Counted from the first letter of the stretch, positions 9,204 through 17,803 are shown. The stretch: 64,000 nt of DNA from Lentzea jiangxiensis (GCF_900104175.1 NZ_FNIX01000003.1:62001-126000), one strand, 5' to 3'. The notes: generated by a model not told the origin, from the letters alone. Numbers and translations are program-made.

Positions 9204-9650
9204 TCAGGCGCGGTTCGACCTCGTCGTCACCTCACCGGGGCGGGCCGGCTCGCCGCAGTCGGGGCACATCAGGCACGCGACCAGTTCGCCCTCGCACGTG
9301 GCGTGCAGGGCGGTGCGCGGCGGTCCGTCCGGCGACGGCACGTTCCGGTCGCCCCACTGCATCAGCGCGACCACCACGACCGCGAGCTCCCGGCCGGCCG
9401 CGGTCGGGCGGTACTCGTACCGCAGCGGGTGCCGCTGGTAGGCGACGCGTTCCAGCACGCCGTGCTCCACCAGGCCGGCGAGCCGGTCGCTGAGCACGTT
9501 GCGGGCGATGCCCAGGCTCGCCAGCAGGCCGTCGAACCGCACGACGCCCAGCAGCACGTCCCGCATGATCAGCAGCGTCCACCGCTCGCCCACCACCTCG
9601 AGTGCGCGGGCGGCTGAGCAGACCTGGTCGTCGTACCTTCGTCCGAGCAT
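9204..9650 (-). CDS. HxlR-family winged-helix transcriptional regulator
   Basis: The 148-residue protein has the HxlR pattern: CSAARALEVVGERWTLLIMRD near the N-terminus, then LGIARNVLSDRLAGLVEHGVLER as the recognition helix and RYEYRPTAAG as the wing. The C-terminus carries a CxxC pair (CLMCPDCGEP), which could bind metal or sense oxidation; this is an inference. The ATG at 9650 is chosen because homologs begin just before the CSAARAL segment. It is convergent with the SARP gene (14-bp gap) and divergent from the AhpD-like gene at 9737. It probably controls the 9737-12810 triad. Confidence 0.85.
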   Translation of the reverse strand: MLGRRYDDQVCSAARALEVVGERWTLLIMRDVLLGVVRFDGLLASLGIARNVLSDRLAGLVEHGVLERVAYQRHPLRYEYRPTAAGRELAVVVVALMQWGDRNVPSPDGPPRTALHATCEGELVACLMCPDCGEPARPGEVTTRSNRA

Positions 9651-9669
9651 TCCCCATGCTAAACCGCCA

Positions 9670-9723
9670 GTTGCGTGATCGAACCGACGTACCGTAGCGT
9701 TCCGGTGAGTAGCATCATGCAAC
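9670..9723. promoter_or_regulatory. Spaced inverted repeat in the HxlR/AhpD-like divergent promoter
   Basis: GTTGCGTGAT (9670-9679) and ATCATGCAAC (9714-9723) are inverted copies matching at 9 of 10 positions, 34 bp apart, within the 86-bp gap between the HxlR gene and the AhpD-like gene. They could be paired HxlR half-sites covering both promoters. This is seen by eye only. Confidence 0.4.
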
Positions 9724-9736
9724 CGTTGGGGGCCCG

Positions 9737-10681
9737 ATGGCGCGCTCGCTGCTCCGCAAGGCCCTGCGCGGCCTCTCCCTCGCCCAGGTCCGGCACGTGA
9801 CGCCCGTTCCGTTCCGCCGGGCCGGTCCCGAAGTCCTCGAGGTCTACCGCGCGGTCGAAAGCGAGTTCGGCGTGCTGGCACCCCCCGTCGTGCTGCACGC
9901 GGCGGCACCCGCCGCGCTGCGGGCGTCCTGGGTGATGTTGCGGGACGTCGTGCTCGCTCCCGGCCTGCTCGACCGCGGCACCAAGGAGGCCGTCGCGGCG
10001 GCGGTGTCGCAGGCCAACGAATGTCCCTACTGCGTCACCGTCCACACCGCGACCACGGCCAGGTTCGGTGGCGGCAGAGTGGATCTCGCGGACACCGGGC
10101 GGTTCACCGCCGACGAGTTGCCGGAAGTGCTCGGTGTCGCGACGACGCTGCAGTACTTCAACAGGATGGTGAGCGTCTTCCTCACCGAACGGCCGATGCC
10201 GCCGTACGCGCCGGCCTTCATGCTCGGTCCCGTGACGAGGATGCTCACCGGCCTCATCGCGTCCGCCGTGAGCACCCCGCCCGGACGCAACCCGCTGCCG
10301 GAGGCGCCGCTGCCCGATGAGCTCGCGTGGGCGGCGGGCAGCCCGGTAGTCGCACAGGCCCTCGCCCGTTCGAAGGCCGTCTTCGACTCGGCACCGGTCC
10401 CGGAAGCCGCGCGGGTGCTGCTCGCCGCCGAACTGTCCACTTGGGACGGCAGACCGAAGGGTCCGAGCCGGAGGTGGGCGTGGGACGCGGCCGCCCGCGT
10501 CGGGCCGCGGGACCGGGCGGCGGTCAGGCTGGCGCTGCTGTGCGCGTTCGCGCCGTACCAGGTGGACGACGAGGTGATCCGGGACGCGCGGGCGGACGAC
10601 GCCGCGCTGATCGAGCTCGCCGCGTGGGCGAGCATGGCCGCGGCGGTCCGCGCGACGGCGCTGACGAAGTCCCCGGCCTGA
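9737..10681 (+). CDS. AhpD-like (carboxymuconolactone decarboxylase superfamily) protein, copy 1
   Basis: The protein has 314 residues. Glu84, Cys96, Cys99 and His103 make a complete EX11CX2CX3H motif (NECPYCVTVH), the redox and proton-relay site of AhpD alkylhydroperoxidases. At over 300 residues it is much longer than simple AhpD proteins (about 175), and its C-terminal half has a second all-helical segment. It is the first gene of a plus-strand set with a DUF1702 protein (10818) and a paralog (11812). The presence of the full motif argues for a real thiol redox activity. The substrate is unknown; protection from, or a redox step on, an enediyne intermediate is speculation. Confidence 0.8.
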   Translation: MARSLLRKALRGLSLAQVRHVTPVPFRRAGPEVLEVYRAVESEFGVLAPPVVLHAAAPAALRASWVMLRDVVLAPGLLDRGTKEAVAAAVSQANECPYCVTVHTATTARFGGGRVDLADTGRFTADELPEVLGVATTLQYFNRMVSVFLTERPMPPYAPAFMLGPVTRMLTGLIASAVSTPPGRNPLPEAPLPDELAWAAGSPVVAQALARSKAVFDSAPVPEAARVLLAAELSTWDGRPKGPSRRWAWDAAARVGPRDRAAVRLALLCAFAPYQVDDEVIRDARADDAALIELAAWASMAAAVRATALTKSPA

Positions 10682-10817
10682 ATACCCGATACCGCGCATT
10701 GCCGTTGTCCGATGATTTCTTTTCTCCGGGAGCAACGTGAGAGAAGCGGCCCGACCGGAAGGTGTGCCAGCATTGAACGGTGGATAATCGCCTTTCCAAG
10801 AGGAGGTCCCACCGGAA

Positions 10818-11804
10818 ATGTCAACCACGGGACTGATTCGCAAACGGTTCGTCACGCCGGACGCTTCGGACGTCCTCTTCGACCGGCGCGGGTTCGCCAT
10901 CGACACACCCGCGCGCGCCCAACTCGAAATGAGCGCCCTGCAGCTCGTCTACGGATTCGAGTTCGGCATCGAGCACAAAGACCACGGCTCGATAATCGCG
11001 CGACTCGACGCACTGTCCCGCGAATACCGCGGCTTCGCCTACGAGGGTGCCACGATGGCGCTGGCGATTCGCGACGCCCTCACCCCGCTGCCCGGCCGCA
11101 GCCACGTCGAGCAGTTCCTCGCGGGGCCGCACTTCACCTCGGCGCCCGCGTCGAAGCACATCTTCATGGCCTACATCGGCGTGGGGTTCGCGCTGGCGAG
11201 GTTGCCGCGAATGCTGTGGTCACGGGCCATCCCCGACGCGCGCAAGCTCGCCGACCACCCGTCGCTGAGCTGGTTGATCATGGACGGCTACGGCTTCCAC
11301 CTCGCCTACTTCGACCACGTCTCGTGGGTGGAGGAACACCGCGTGCCCGGACGGCTCGCCTGGCCCGGTCCGGCCGCGTACACGAACCGGGTGATCGACC
11401 ACGGCATCGGGCGGGCGATGTGGTTCATCCACGGCGGCGACGTCGACCGGCTACTGAAAAGCATCAGACGCTTTCCCCAGGGCAGGCACGCGGACCTCCT
11501 CAGCGGAGCGGGACTGGCCGCTTCCTATGCGGGCGGGGTCACCGAGCAGGAACTCGGAAAACTGGTCGAGGGAGCCGGTGACCTCTTGCCGGAGGTCGCC
11601 CAGGGCGCGGTTTTCGCGATGCGCGCCAGGGTGGTCGCCGGCCTCGTGACGCCGCACAGCGAAATGGCCGCCCAGGTGTTCTGCGGGCGCAGCGCGGAGG
11701 AATGTTCGGAAATCGCCGCGAAGGAGATCGAGGACCTCCCCGAGGACGGCGCCGTCCCCGCGTACGAGGTTTTCCGCCAGCGCGTCCAGAACTACTTCCG
11801 GTGA
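10818..11804 (+). CDS. DUF1702 family enediyne-associated protein, third paralog
   Basis: The protein has 328 residues, with AAGAGGAGG about 9 bases before the ATG. It shares the DUF1702 hallmarks with the two copies at 27431 and 28505: the N-terminal LFDRRGF, then EYRGFAYEGATM, AYIGVGFALARLPR, WLIMDGYGFHLAYF, VIDHGIGRAMWFIHGGD and LSGAGLAASYAGG. In enediyne clusters DUF1702 proteins (E2/E3, UnbL) are conserved accessory proteins with no proven reaction. A third copy, separate from the PKS train and sandwiched between two AhpD-like genes, is unusual. Codon choice has more A/T third positions than its neighbours at the 5' end. Confidence 0.88.
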   Translation: MSTTGLIRKRFVTPDASDVLFDRRGFAIDTPARAQLEMSALQLVYGFEFGIEHKDHGSIIARLDALSREYRGFAYEGATMALAIRDALTPLPGRSHVEQFLAGPHFTSAPASKHIFMAYIGVGFALARLPRMLWSRAIPDARKLADHPSLSWLIMDGYGFHLAYFDHVSWVEEHRVPGRLAWPGPAAYTNRVIDHGIGRAMWFIHGGDVDRLLKSIRRFPQGRHADLLSGAGLAASYAGGVTEQELGKLVEGAGDLLPEVAQGAVFAMRARVVAGLVTPHSEMAAQVFCGRSAEECSEIAAKEIEDLPEDGAVPAYEVFRQRVQNYFR

Positions 11805-11811
11805 GGCCGCC

Positions 11812-12810
11812 ATGTCCGGAATCGTGAAACACGTCGAGGTCGTCCCGCCGAAACGGGCGACGGGCCTGGTCCGCGAGGTCTACGCGCAGTCCGCGAAGGA
11901 GGTCGGCCGGCTCGTCGAGGCGGTGACGATGTTCTCCGCCGCGCCTGCGCTGCTCGCCGCGTCTTGGGCGGCCTTCCGCGAACCTCTGCTGGCGGGCACG
12001 GCGCCCCGCGTCAGCAAGGAGGCGGTGGCCGCCACCGTGTCCCGGCTGAACGAGTGCACCTACTGCGTGGACGCCCACGCGATCATGCTCCACGGCGGCG
12101 GCGCCGGGTCCTTCGCCACCCAGCTGCTGTCCGGCGCCGGCGCGGACGGGCTCGACCCGGCCTTGCGGCCGTTCGCGGCGTGGGCCGAGACGCCGGTGCG
12201 GCCGCCGTTCGCCGCGGCCCACACACCCGAGTACGTCGGCGTCCTGGTGTACTTCCACTTCCTCAACAGGGTGATCAACGTCCTGCTGGACGGCACGTTC
12301 CTGCCCGGTCCCCCGCGAGCGCGGGCCATCGCCCGGCGCGTGGCCGGCAGGGTGATGTCCGGCAGGGTCACCGCGCGGAACGAGACCGGTCGCGCGGCCG
12401 GTCTGCGCCTCGGCACACCACCGCCGGACGGCTTCGGCTGGGCGGCCGGCTCCCCTGCCGTCGCCGCCGCTTTCGCCACCCTGGCGAACGAAACCGCCGC
12501 GGCGGCGGACCACCTCCCCGACGAGACACGCCACACGCTCGACACCGTGGTCCCGGAGCGCCTCGGCCGGCCACCGGGCATCAGCGCGTCCTGGGTGGAC
12601 GAGCACCTGCACGCCCTCGGACCGAAGTCCGTCCCCTCCGCCCGGCTCGCACTGCTCACCGCGCTCGCACCGCACCAGGTCGGCGACCACGACGTCGCGC
12701 GGTTCCGGGACCAGTACCCGGACGACCGCGACCTGCTCGGGCTGCTGTCCCTGGCCGCGCTGACCGCCGCCCGGCACCTCGGCGAGCAGAAGGCCGGTAT
12801 CGTCCACTGA
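11812..12810 (+). CDS. AhpD-like (carboxymuconolactone decarboxylase superfamily) protein, copy 2
   Basis: The protein has 332 residues and begins only 7 bp after the DUF1702 stop, so it is co-transcribed. Glu70, Cys82, Cys85 and His89 give a second complete EX11CX2CX3H motif (NECTYCVDAH). It aligns along its length with copy 1: SKEAVAATVSRLNEC against TKEAVAAAVSQANEC, then LVYFHFLNRVINVLLD, GWAAGSPAVAAAFA and a closing LTALAPHQVGDHDV region. The two are therefore paralogs that diverged considerably rather than a recent duplication. They may act as a heteromer, a possibility suggested only by adjacency. Confidence 0.8.
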   Translation: MSGIVKHVEVVPPKRATGLVREVYAQSAKEVGRLVEAVTMFSAAPALLAASWAAFREPLLAGTAPRVSKEAVAATVSRLNECTYCVDAHAIMLHGGGAGSFATQLLSGAGADGLDPALRPFAAWAETPVRPPFAAAHTPEYVGVLVYFHFLNRVINVLLDGTFLPGPPRARAIARRVAGRVMSGRVTARNETGRAAGLRLGTPPPDGFGWAAGSPAVAAAFATLANETAAAADHLPDETRHTLDTVVPERLGRPPGISASWVDEHLHALGPKSVPSARLALLTALAPHQVGDHDVARFRDQYPDDRDLLGLLSLAALTAARHLGEQKAGIVH

Positions 12811-12820
12811 GGACGCGCGA

Positions 12821-12853
12821 GAAGTGCCGATGGCTCGTCGCCATCGGCACTTC
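12821..12853. terminator. Bidirectional hairpin terminator between AhpD-like copy 2 and P450
   Basis: GAAGTGCCGATGG (12821-12833) pairs perfectly with 12841-12853 over a 7-base loop, in the 51-bp gap between two convergent genes. Confidence 0.8.
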
Positions 12854-12861
12854 CGGCGTGT

Positions 12862-14205
12862 TCACCAGGCGGACACGGTCATCGGCAGACCGTCCCGCAT
12901 GCGCAGCGTCAGCATCGGCTCCGGCACCGCCGCCCGTCCCGGTACCCCGGTGAGCCGCAGCGCCCTGGTGACCGTCGCCAGCACGAAGGTCGCCTCCATC
13001 ATCCCGAGGTGGTTGCCGACGCAGTAGCGCGGCCCGGCGCCGAACGGGATGTAGGCGTAGGCCGGCCGGCCCGCCGCGTCACCGGTGAAGCGGCCGGGGT
13101 CGAACCGCTCGGGGGCCTCCCAGAACGCCGGGTGCCGGTGCAGCGTGTACGGGCAGATCAGCACGTCGGCGCCGGCCTCCACGCGGTAGCCGCCGATCAC
13201 GTCGGACTCCCTGGCCTGGCGCGGCAGGATCCACACCGGCGGGTACAGCCGCATGACCTCCTGCAGCACCGCCGACGTGTACGGCAACGCGTGCAGGTCC
13301 TCGAACACCGGCATGCGGTCACCCAGCGCACCGGCGACCTCGTCGTGCACCGCGGCGGCCACGTGCGGATGGCGGTCGAGCAGGTGGAACGCCCAGCTGA
13401 GCGTGCTCGCCGTCGTCTCGTGCCCGGCGAGCAGCAACGTCACGAGCTCGTCGCGCATCCGGCGCCGCCCGACGGCCGCGTCGGTCTCCGCGCGCGTGGA
13501 CTCGACCAGCCGCGACACGACGTCGTCCCCACCCGCTCGCGCCCCGTCGGCGCCGAGCCGGTCCACGACGTCCTGCAGGTCGGCGCGTGCCCGGCGGAAC
13601 CTCAGCTGGCGCGGCAACGGCACCCAGGTGGGCACCGCGCTGAGCGACATCATCTCGAACATCGCCTGGTCCTGCACCGCCTCGAACGACGCCCCGAGCG
13701 TGTGGAACTCGCTGAGGTCGGCGTCGAGCAGGACCCGCCCGAGCACCCGCAGCGTCAGATCGGTCATCTCCGCGCGGATGTCGACGGTCTGCCCGCGCAG
13801 CGACCGGAGCCTCTGCGCCGTGTCCGCCGCCTCCTGGGCGATCACTCCTCCGTACCGCGCCATCCGCTTGGCCTGGAACACGGGCTGGATCACCTTGCGC
13901 TGCTTGCGCCACAGCTCACCGTCGCTCGTGAGCAGACCGTCGCCCAGCGCACGCCGGGCGTGCGTCAGGCCGATGCCCTTGACGTAGTTCGCGGCGTTGT
14001 CCGCGAGCACGTGCTTCGCGTGGTCGGGGTGGTTGAAGTAGTTCAGCGTCTTGGGCCCCAGGGGCAGCCGCACGACGTCGCCGTACCGGGCCGACATCGA
14101 CGACATGACCCGCAACCGGTTCCTGGCCATCCTCGCGAGCACCGCGAGGGTCGCCCGCCGCGGCGGTCCGGGAGCCACCGCGGCGGGCGCGACCGCCGTC
14201 GTCAT
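12862..14205 (-). CDS. Cytochrome P450 (enediyne E7-like)
   Basis: The protein has 447 residues with all core P450 features. These are the I-helix oxygen site AGHETTAST, the K-helix ExxR in EVMRLYPP, a PERF-type segment (PERFDPGRF) and the heme loop FGAGPRYCVG with the cysteine ligand at residue 395. The sequence is closer to the CYP102/CYP4-like class than to small CYP105-type antibiotic P450s. Its ATG overlaps the stop of the GMC oxidoreductase by 4 bp. From memory, nine-membered enediyne clusters such as C-1027 contain a conserved P450 called E7; position beside E8- and E9-like genes supports that match. It would oxidise the PKS-derived core, but the exact step is unknown. Confidence 0.92.
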   Translation of the reverse strand: MTTAVAPAAVAPGPPRRATLAVLARMARNRLRVMSSMSARYGDVVRLPLGPKTLNYFNHPDHAKHVLADNAANYVKGIGLTHARRALGDGLLTSDGELWRKQRKVIQPVFQAKRMARYGGVIAQEAADTAQRLRSLRGQTVDIRAEMTDLTLRVLGRVLLDADLSEFHTLGASFEAVQDQAMFEMMSLSAVPTWVPLPRQLRFRRARADLQDVVDRLGADGARAGGDDVVSRLVESTRAETDAAVGRRRMRDELVTLLLAGHETTASTLSWAFHLLDRHPHVAAAVHDEVAGALGDRMPVFEDLHALPYTSAVLQEVMRLYPPVWILPRQARESDVIGGYRVEAGADVLICPYTLHRHPAFWEAPERFDPGRFTGDAAGRPAYAYIPFGAGPRYCVGNHLGMMEATFVLATVTRALRLTGVPGRAAVPEPMLTLRMRDGLPMTVSAW

Positions 14206-15863
14206 TCCGCCACCAGGTGTGACACCAGCGGGAGAACGCCGTTGCGCGCCGAGGTCTCCCCGTCCGGCGACGGCGCGCCGTAGGAGACGTCGACCCCGCG
14301 TTGGCGAGCCGCCCGCACGATCGCGGGCACCGCGCGTTCGGCCAGTGCCGCGATCGTCATCGCCGGGTTCACCGTCAGCGCACCCGGCACCGCGGAGCCG
14401 TCGGTCACGAAGATGCCGGGATGTCCGCGCAGCTCGTGGTTCTCGTCGAGCGCCGACGTCGCCGGGTCGTCACCGAGGCGGCAGGAGGACAGCGGGTGCA
14501 CGGTGTACGCGCCCACGACGTCGTTCGTCCACGGCATCACACGGGACATGCCGTCGCGTTCCAGGATGTCGCGGACTGCGGCGTCGGACTCCGCCCAGCC
14601 GCGCCGCGTGTTCTCGGTCGGCTGGTAGCTGATCGTGCCGCGGCCGAGCATCTGCTGGGAGATGCGGTGGGCGTTGCCGGTGGGAGGAGGCGGGCCGAAG
14701 ACGCCCTCGTTGTCGTCCTCGGACATCGTGAACACCGTCAGCCACGACTTCCAGCGGCGCAGGATCTCCTTCTTCTCCACGCCGAACCAGGTCGGTCCGG
14801 TGGCATCGGGCACCTGGGCGAGGATGGTGCCGAGGCCGGGCGGGAAGTACAGCTGCTCGAGCGAGAAGCGCGAGTACTCGGGCAGCGAGCCGTCGAGCCG
14901 GTCCCAGCTCGCGACGCAGGGGCCGCGGCCGATCTGGTTGGCCTGGAAGGTGACAGCCTCGTCGATGCTGATGCCGAGCACCTCGCGCACCCGGTCCTCG
15001 TTCAGGATCGCGGTGTTGAGGCGTTCGCCGTTGCCGGAGAAGTACCGGCCGGCCGCGTGCGGCATCGCACCCAGCGTGGGCTCGGAGCGCTGCAGGATCA
15101 CGGGTGTCGCGCCGGCGCCGGCGGCGAGGACCACGACCTTCGCGTCGATCGTGCCGGAGCCGGTGGACACGCGGTAGTCCTCGCCGTCGATCACGTTGTA
15201 GTGCACCCGGTAGCCGCCACCGTCCGTCGTGGACAGTTGCTGGACCTCGTGCAGCGGCCGGATCTCCGCCCCGTGGGCGAGCGCGGCGGGCAGGTAGTTG
15301 AGCAGCAGCGAGCGCTTGGCGTCGAACTTGCAGCCGGACATCATCCAGTTGCAGTTGGTGCACAGCGCGGTGTCGATGGCGGCGGGCACCGGGTTCGCGG
15401 TGTGACCCGCGTGCGCGCAGGCGGCACCGAAGAGGCCACCGCCGTAGGTCATCGTGTCCCAGTCGGTGGTGCTGATCGGCAACGCCTCCGCGACCCGGTC
15501 GTACCACGGGTCGAGGCTGTCCCTGGTGATCGAAGCCGGCCACATGCGCCTGCCGATCGAGCCCTGGCGGTCGAAGACGAACCGGGGTGCCCTGGGCATC
15601 GCGGCGAAGTAGACGACGCTGCCGCCGCCGACGCAGTTGCCGCTCAGCACGCTCATGCCGTCCCCCACGACGAAGTCGAAGACGCGGGTGGACGACGAGC
15701 CGAGCCGGAAGTCGTGGTCGAACTCGTCGGCCTGCAGCCAGGGGCCGCGTTCGAGGACCACGACCCGCGCGCCACCGGCGGCGAGGTGGTAGGCGGTGAT
15801 CGCGCCGCCGAACCCGCTGCCGATCACCACCACGTCCGTCTGCTCCACTGTGGACGCACTCAT
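14202..15863 (-). CDS. FAD-dependent GMC oxidoreductase, cholesterol-oxidase-like (enediyne E9-like)
   Basis: The protein has 553 residues. The N-terminal dinucleotide fold DVVVIGSGFGGAITAYHLA (about 9-28) and the VVVLERGPW strand bind FAD. The middle contains NCVGGGSVVYFA, and the C-terminus holds the GMC-type HPLSSCRLGDDP and FVTDGSAVPGALTVNP segments. The middle cysteine cluster CTNCNWMMSGCKF is notable. Enzymes of this group oxidise alcohols with oxygen or another acceptor. It overlaps the upstream DUF5987-like gene and the downstream P450 by 4 bp each, so all three are made together. It matches the enediyne E9 oxidoreductase in type and context. Confidence 0.9.
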   Translation of the reverse strand: MSASTVEQTDVVVIGSGFGGAITAYHLAAGGARVVVLERGPWLQADEFDHDFRLGSSSTRVFDFVVGDGMSVLSGNCVGGGSVVYFAAMPRAPRFVFDRQGSIGRRMWPASITRDSLDPWYDRVAEALPISTTDWDTMTYGGGLFGAACAHAGHTANPVPAAIDTALCTNCNWMMSGCKFDAKRSLLLNYLPAALAHGAEIRPLHEVQQLSTTDGGGYRVHYNVIDGEDYRVSTGSGTIDAKVVVLAAGAGATPVILQRSEPTLGAMPHAAGRYFSGNGERLNTAILNEDRVREVLGISIDEAVTFQANQIGRGPCVASWDRLDGSLPEYSRFSLEQLYFPPGLGTILAQVPDATGPTWFGVEKKEILRRWKSWLTVFTMSEDDNEGVFGPPPPTGNAHRISQQMLGRGTISYQPTENTRRGWAESDAAVRDILERDGMSRVMPWTNDVVGAYTVHPLSSCRLGDDPATSALDENHELRGHPGIFVTDGSAVPGALTVNPAMTIAALAERAVPAIVRAARQRGVDVSYGAPSPDGETSARNGVLPLVSHLVAE

Positions 15864-16435
15864 GCCGGGCTCCCTGAGGGTGTCGTGTCCGGGTGACGGC
15901 GCGCGAGGGGCTTGCCGTAGGTGTAGTCGGGGAAGCGCCACAGGCCGTCGGGGTCCGGCTGCGCGAACCCGATCGTCAGCAGCCCGGGGTGGCCTGCGGC
16001 GATCGCGTCGGTCGTGTGCATGTGCGCGCCGGTGTCGAAGGCCATGTTGCTGAACAGCGCGATGCCGACCCAGACCTCCTTCTCCGGATGGCCGGGTGTG
16101 GTCAGCAGCTGCACCACCGCCGTGCGGTCGCCGAACGGCAAAGCGACGAACGGCGGCAACGCGGGGTCGAGCTCGATGTCGCGCTCGGCCGCGTACGTCG
16201 CCGCGTGGTTGTTCAGCAGACCCGCGAGCGGGTCCAGCAACGCGGCCATCCCTCCCTCCGGCATGCGCAGCAGTTCGATGGCGCCGGCCGCCACGGCACC
16301 GGGACCGGCGCTCGCCCCCGCGACCGCGACGTCCCCGGGCCACCTCTTCTCGCCGGGCACGATCGTGTCCGCGAACGCCTCGAACGTCATCGTCGTGACG
16401 TCGTTCTGCCCTGTTTCCGCTTCGCTGGCGGTCAC
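15860..16435 (-). CDS. DUF5987-like protein (enediyne E8-like)
   Basis: This 191-residue protein starts at a GTG at 16435 with AGGAGG 8 bases upstream. The central FEAFADTIVPGEKRWPGD and a late FPDYTYGKPL are seen in small proteins that precede GMC oxidoreductases, similar to gluconate dehydrogenase subunit 3, which help a GMC partner fold or export. No Tat signal is visible here. The size and position immediately before an E9-like gene match the E8 genes of nine-membered enediyne clusters. It probably works as a partner of the GMC enzyme, with no catalytic motif of its own. Confidence 0.75.
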   Translation of the reverse strand: MTASEAETGQNDVTTMTFEAFADTIVPGEKRWPGDVAVAGASAGPGAVAAGAIELLRMPEGGMAALLDPLAGLLNNHAATYAAERDIELDPALPPFVALPFGDRTAVVQLLTTPGHPEKEVWVGIALFSNMAFDTGAHMHTTDAIAAGHPGLLTIGFAQPDPDGLWRFPDYTYGKPLARRHPDTTPSGSPA

Positions 16436-16983
16436 GTGCGCGTCCTCCTGTCGTGTGGGTTCGGGCGAACGCCCGGCTGTGGAGCAACATTGACTTTCAC
16501 AGGCCGAACCACCCGTTCGGCGGAAGACACGGAAGGCGGCCGATACCAGCCGAGGCTTTCCGTGGACACCATTCTCGCGATCGTCGCCCGAACGGCGCAT
16601 CTCCCGGATTGCGGTCTCGATTAATGGAAGATCAACTCAAGAGGTGGGATGATCCCCTTCGCACACGCAGAGCGACATCGAAACACCATCTCCGGGAGCG
16701 CGCCCACAACTCCAGGTGGTTCAGGACGTTCGACTGTACGGACCAACGAGCCGGGTCCGCCACAAAGCACGGCCATGCGCTTCGCACATAGACAATACGT
16801 AGAGGTGACATAGCAACCGTGAATCGCCTACCGAGAGTGAAGACAACAGAGGGGCGCTATGCCTGAATCGCGCCTTGCCTGGCGTTTTGCCCACTGCTAG
16901 CTTCGGCTGGAGCGATTCCAACGCACTTTCCCAACAACTGAATAATCCGCCACTTCCACCGCACCAGCCGAATCGGGGGACCA
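16436..16983. other. 548-bp divergent regulatory region, no gene
   Basis: This gap between the DUF5987-like gene (minus) and the AraC gene (plus) is visibly richer in A/T than the flanking genes. It holds several short overlapping frames in all directions but none with a ribosome site and coding-like codon use. It must contain the promoters of the E8-E9-E7 operon and of the AraC gene. I found no clear palindrome. Confidence 0.6.
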
Positions 16984-17742
16984 ATGGACAAGCTCGGCGA
17001 ACAAGCAGTCGCGAGAGTCGTCGGTGCCATGCAGACGAACCTGGGCGAGCGGATAACCATCGACGACATGGCGAAAGTCGCCATGTTCAGCAAATTTCAC
17101 TTCACCCGCGTGTTCCAGCGGGTTACCGGAGTATCACCGGCGCGTTTTCTCTCGGCGTTGCGGCTGCAAGAGGCCAAACGGTTTCTGGTGGCGACCGACC
17201 TGAGGGTCACGGAGATCAGCCACCGGGTCGGCTACAACAGTCCCGGCACGTTCAGCTCGCGGTTCAAAACCAGCGTCGGACTCTCCCCCACCGAGTACCG
17301 GCAGCTGCGCGGCCGGACGACGCGCATCTCCGTCGACAACCGCAAGAACATCGTGGTGCGGCGCACGAGCTCGGTCAGCGGCCGGATCCACTGCCCCGCC
17401 GAGTGCGAGCCCGGACCCACGTTCGTCGGCTTGTTCCGCGACCCGATCCCGCAGGGGGCGCCGATCAGCTGCGCGGTGCTGCCGGGGCCGGGTCACTTCC
17501 AGCTGGAGAACGTGCCGGAGGGCGCATGGCACCTGCTGATCCACACGGTGCCGGCGGGCAGTGAACACACCGCGGACCGCACGCCGTCCGTGGGTTCGCA
17601 CGGCCCGCTGGTCGTGTCGAGCAGCACGGTGGCGCACGTCGTGGACGTCGTCCTGCGCCCGATGTCCGCCATCGATCCTCCGGTGCTCATGGCGTTGCTC
17701 GACGTCCGGACCACCGCGCTGGAAGCATCACGGGCGAGCTGA
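16984..17742 (+). CDS. AraC-family transcriptional regulator with C-terminal beta domain
   Basis: The 252-residue protein carries its AraC double helix-turn-helix at the N-terminus (about 10-108). The signature VTEISHRVGYNSPGTFSSRF and the closing LSPTEYRQLRG are present. The usual order is reversed, with DNA binding first. After a linker, residues 135-240 (FVGLFRDPIPQGAP, FQLENVPEGAWHLLIH) look like a small beta-sandwich of the carboxypeptidase-regulatory or Cna-B kind, which may be the sensor. GGGGGA lies before the ATG. It is convergent with the flavin reductase and divergent from the E8-E9-E7 operon, so it is likely a cluster regulator; C-1027 also has an AraC-type regulator (SgcR2). Confidence 0.88.
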   Translation: MDKLGEQAVARVVGAMQTNLGERITIDDMAKVAMFSKFHFTRVFQRVTGVSPARFLSALRLQEAKRFLVATDLRVTEISHRVGYNSPGTFSSRFKTSVGLSPTEYRQLRGRTTRISVDNRKNIVVRRTSSVSGRIHCPAECEPGPTFVGLFRDPIPQGAPISCAVLPGPGHFQLENVPEGAWHLLIHTVPAGSEHTADRTPSVGSHGPLVVSSSTVAHVVDVVLRPMSAIDPPVLMALLDVRTTALEASRAS

Positions 17743-17755
17743 ACGCCGACGCGAG

Positions 17756-17784
17756 AAGGCGGGTCACCGATGGTGACCCGCCTT
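17756..17784. terminator. Bidirectional hairpin terminator, AraC gene versus PKS train
   Basis: AAGGCGGGTCACC (17756-17768) pairs perfectly with 17772-17784 around a 3-base loop, between the convergent ends of the AraC gene and the enediyne operon. Confidence 0.88.
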
Positions 17785-17803
17785 TCGCCTTGATGCGGGT
17801 GGT

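Noticed and set aside
16453..16791. Small plus-strand frame as a candidate apoprotein or peptide gene
   Set aside because: No signal peptide, no ribosome site and no apoprotein-like beta-rich sequence.
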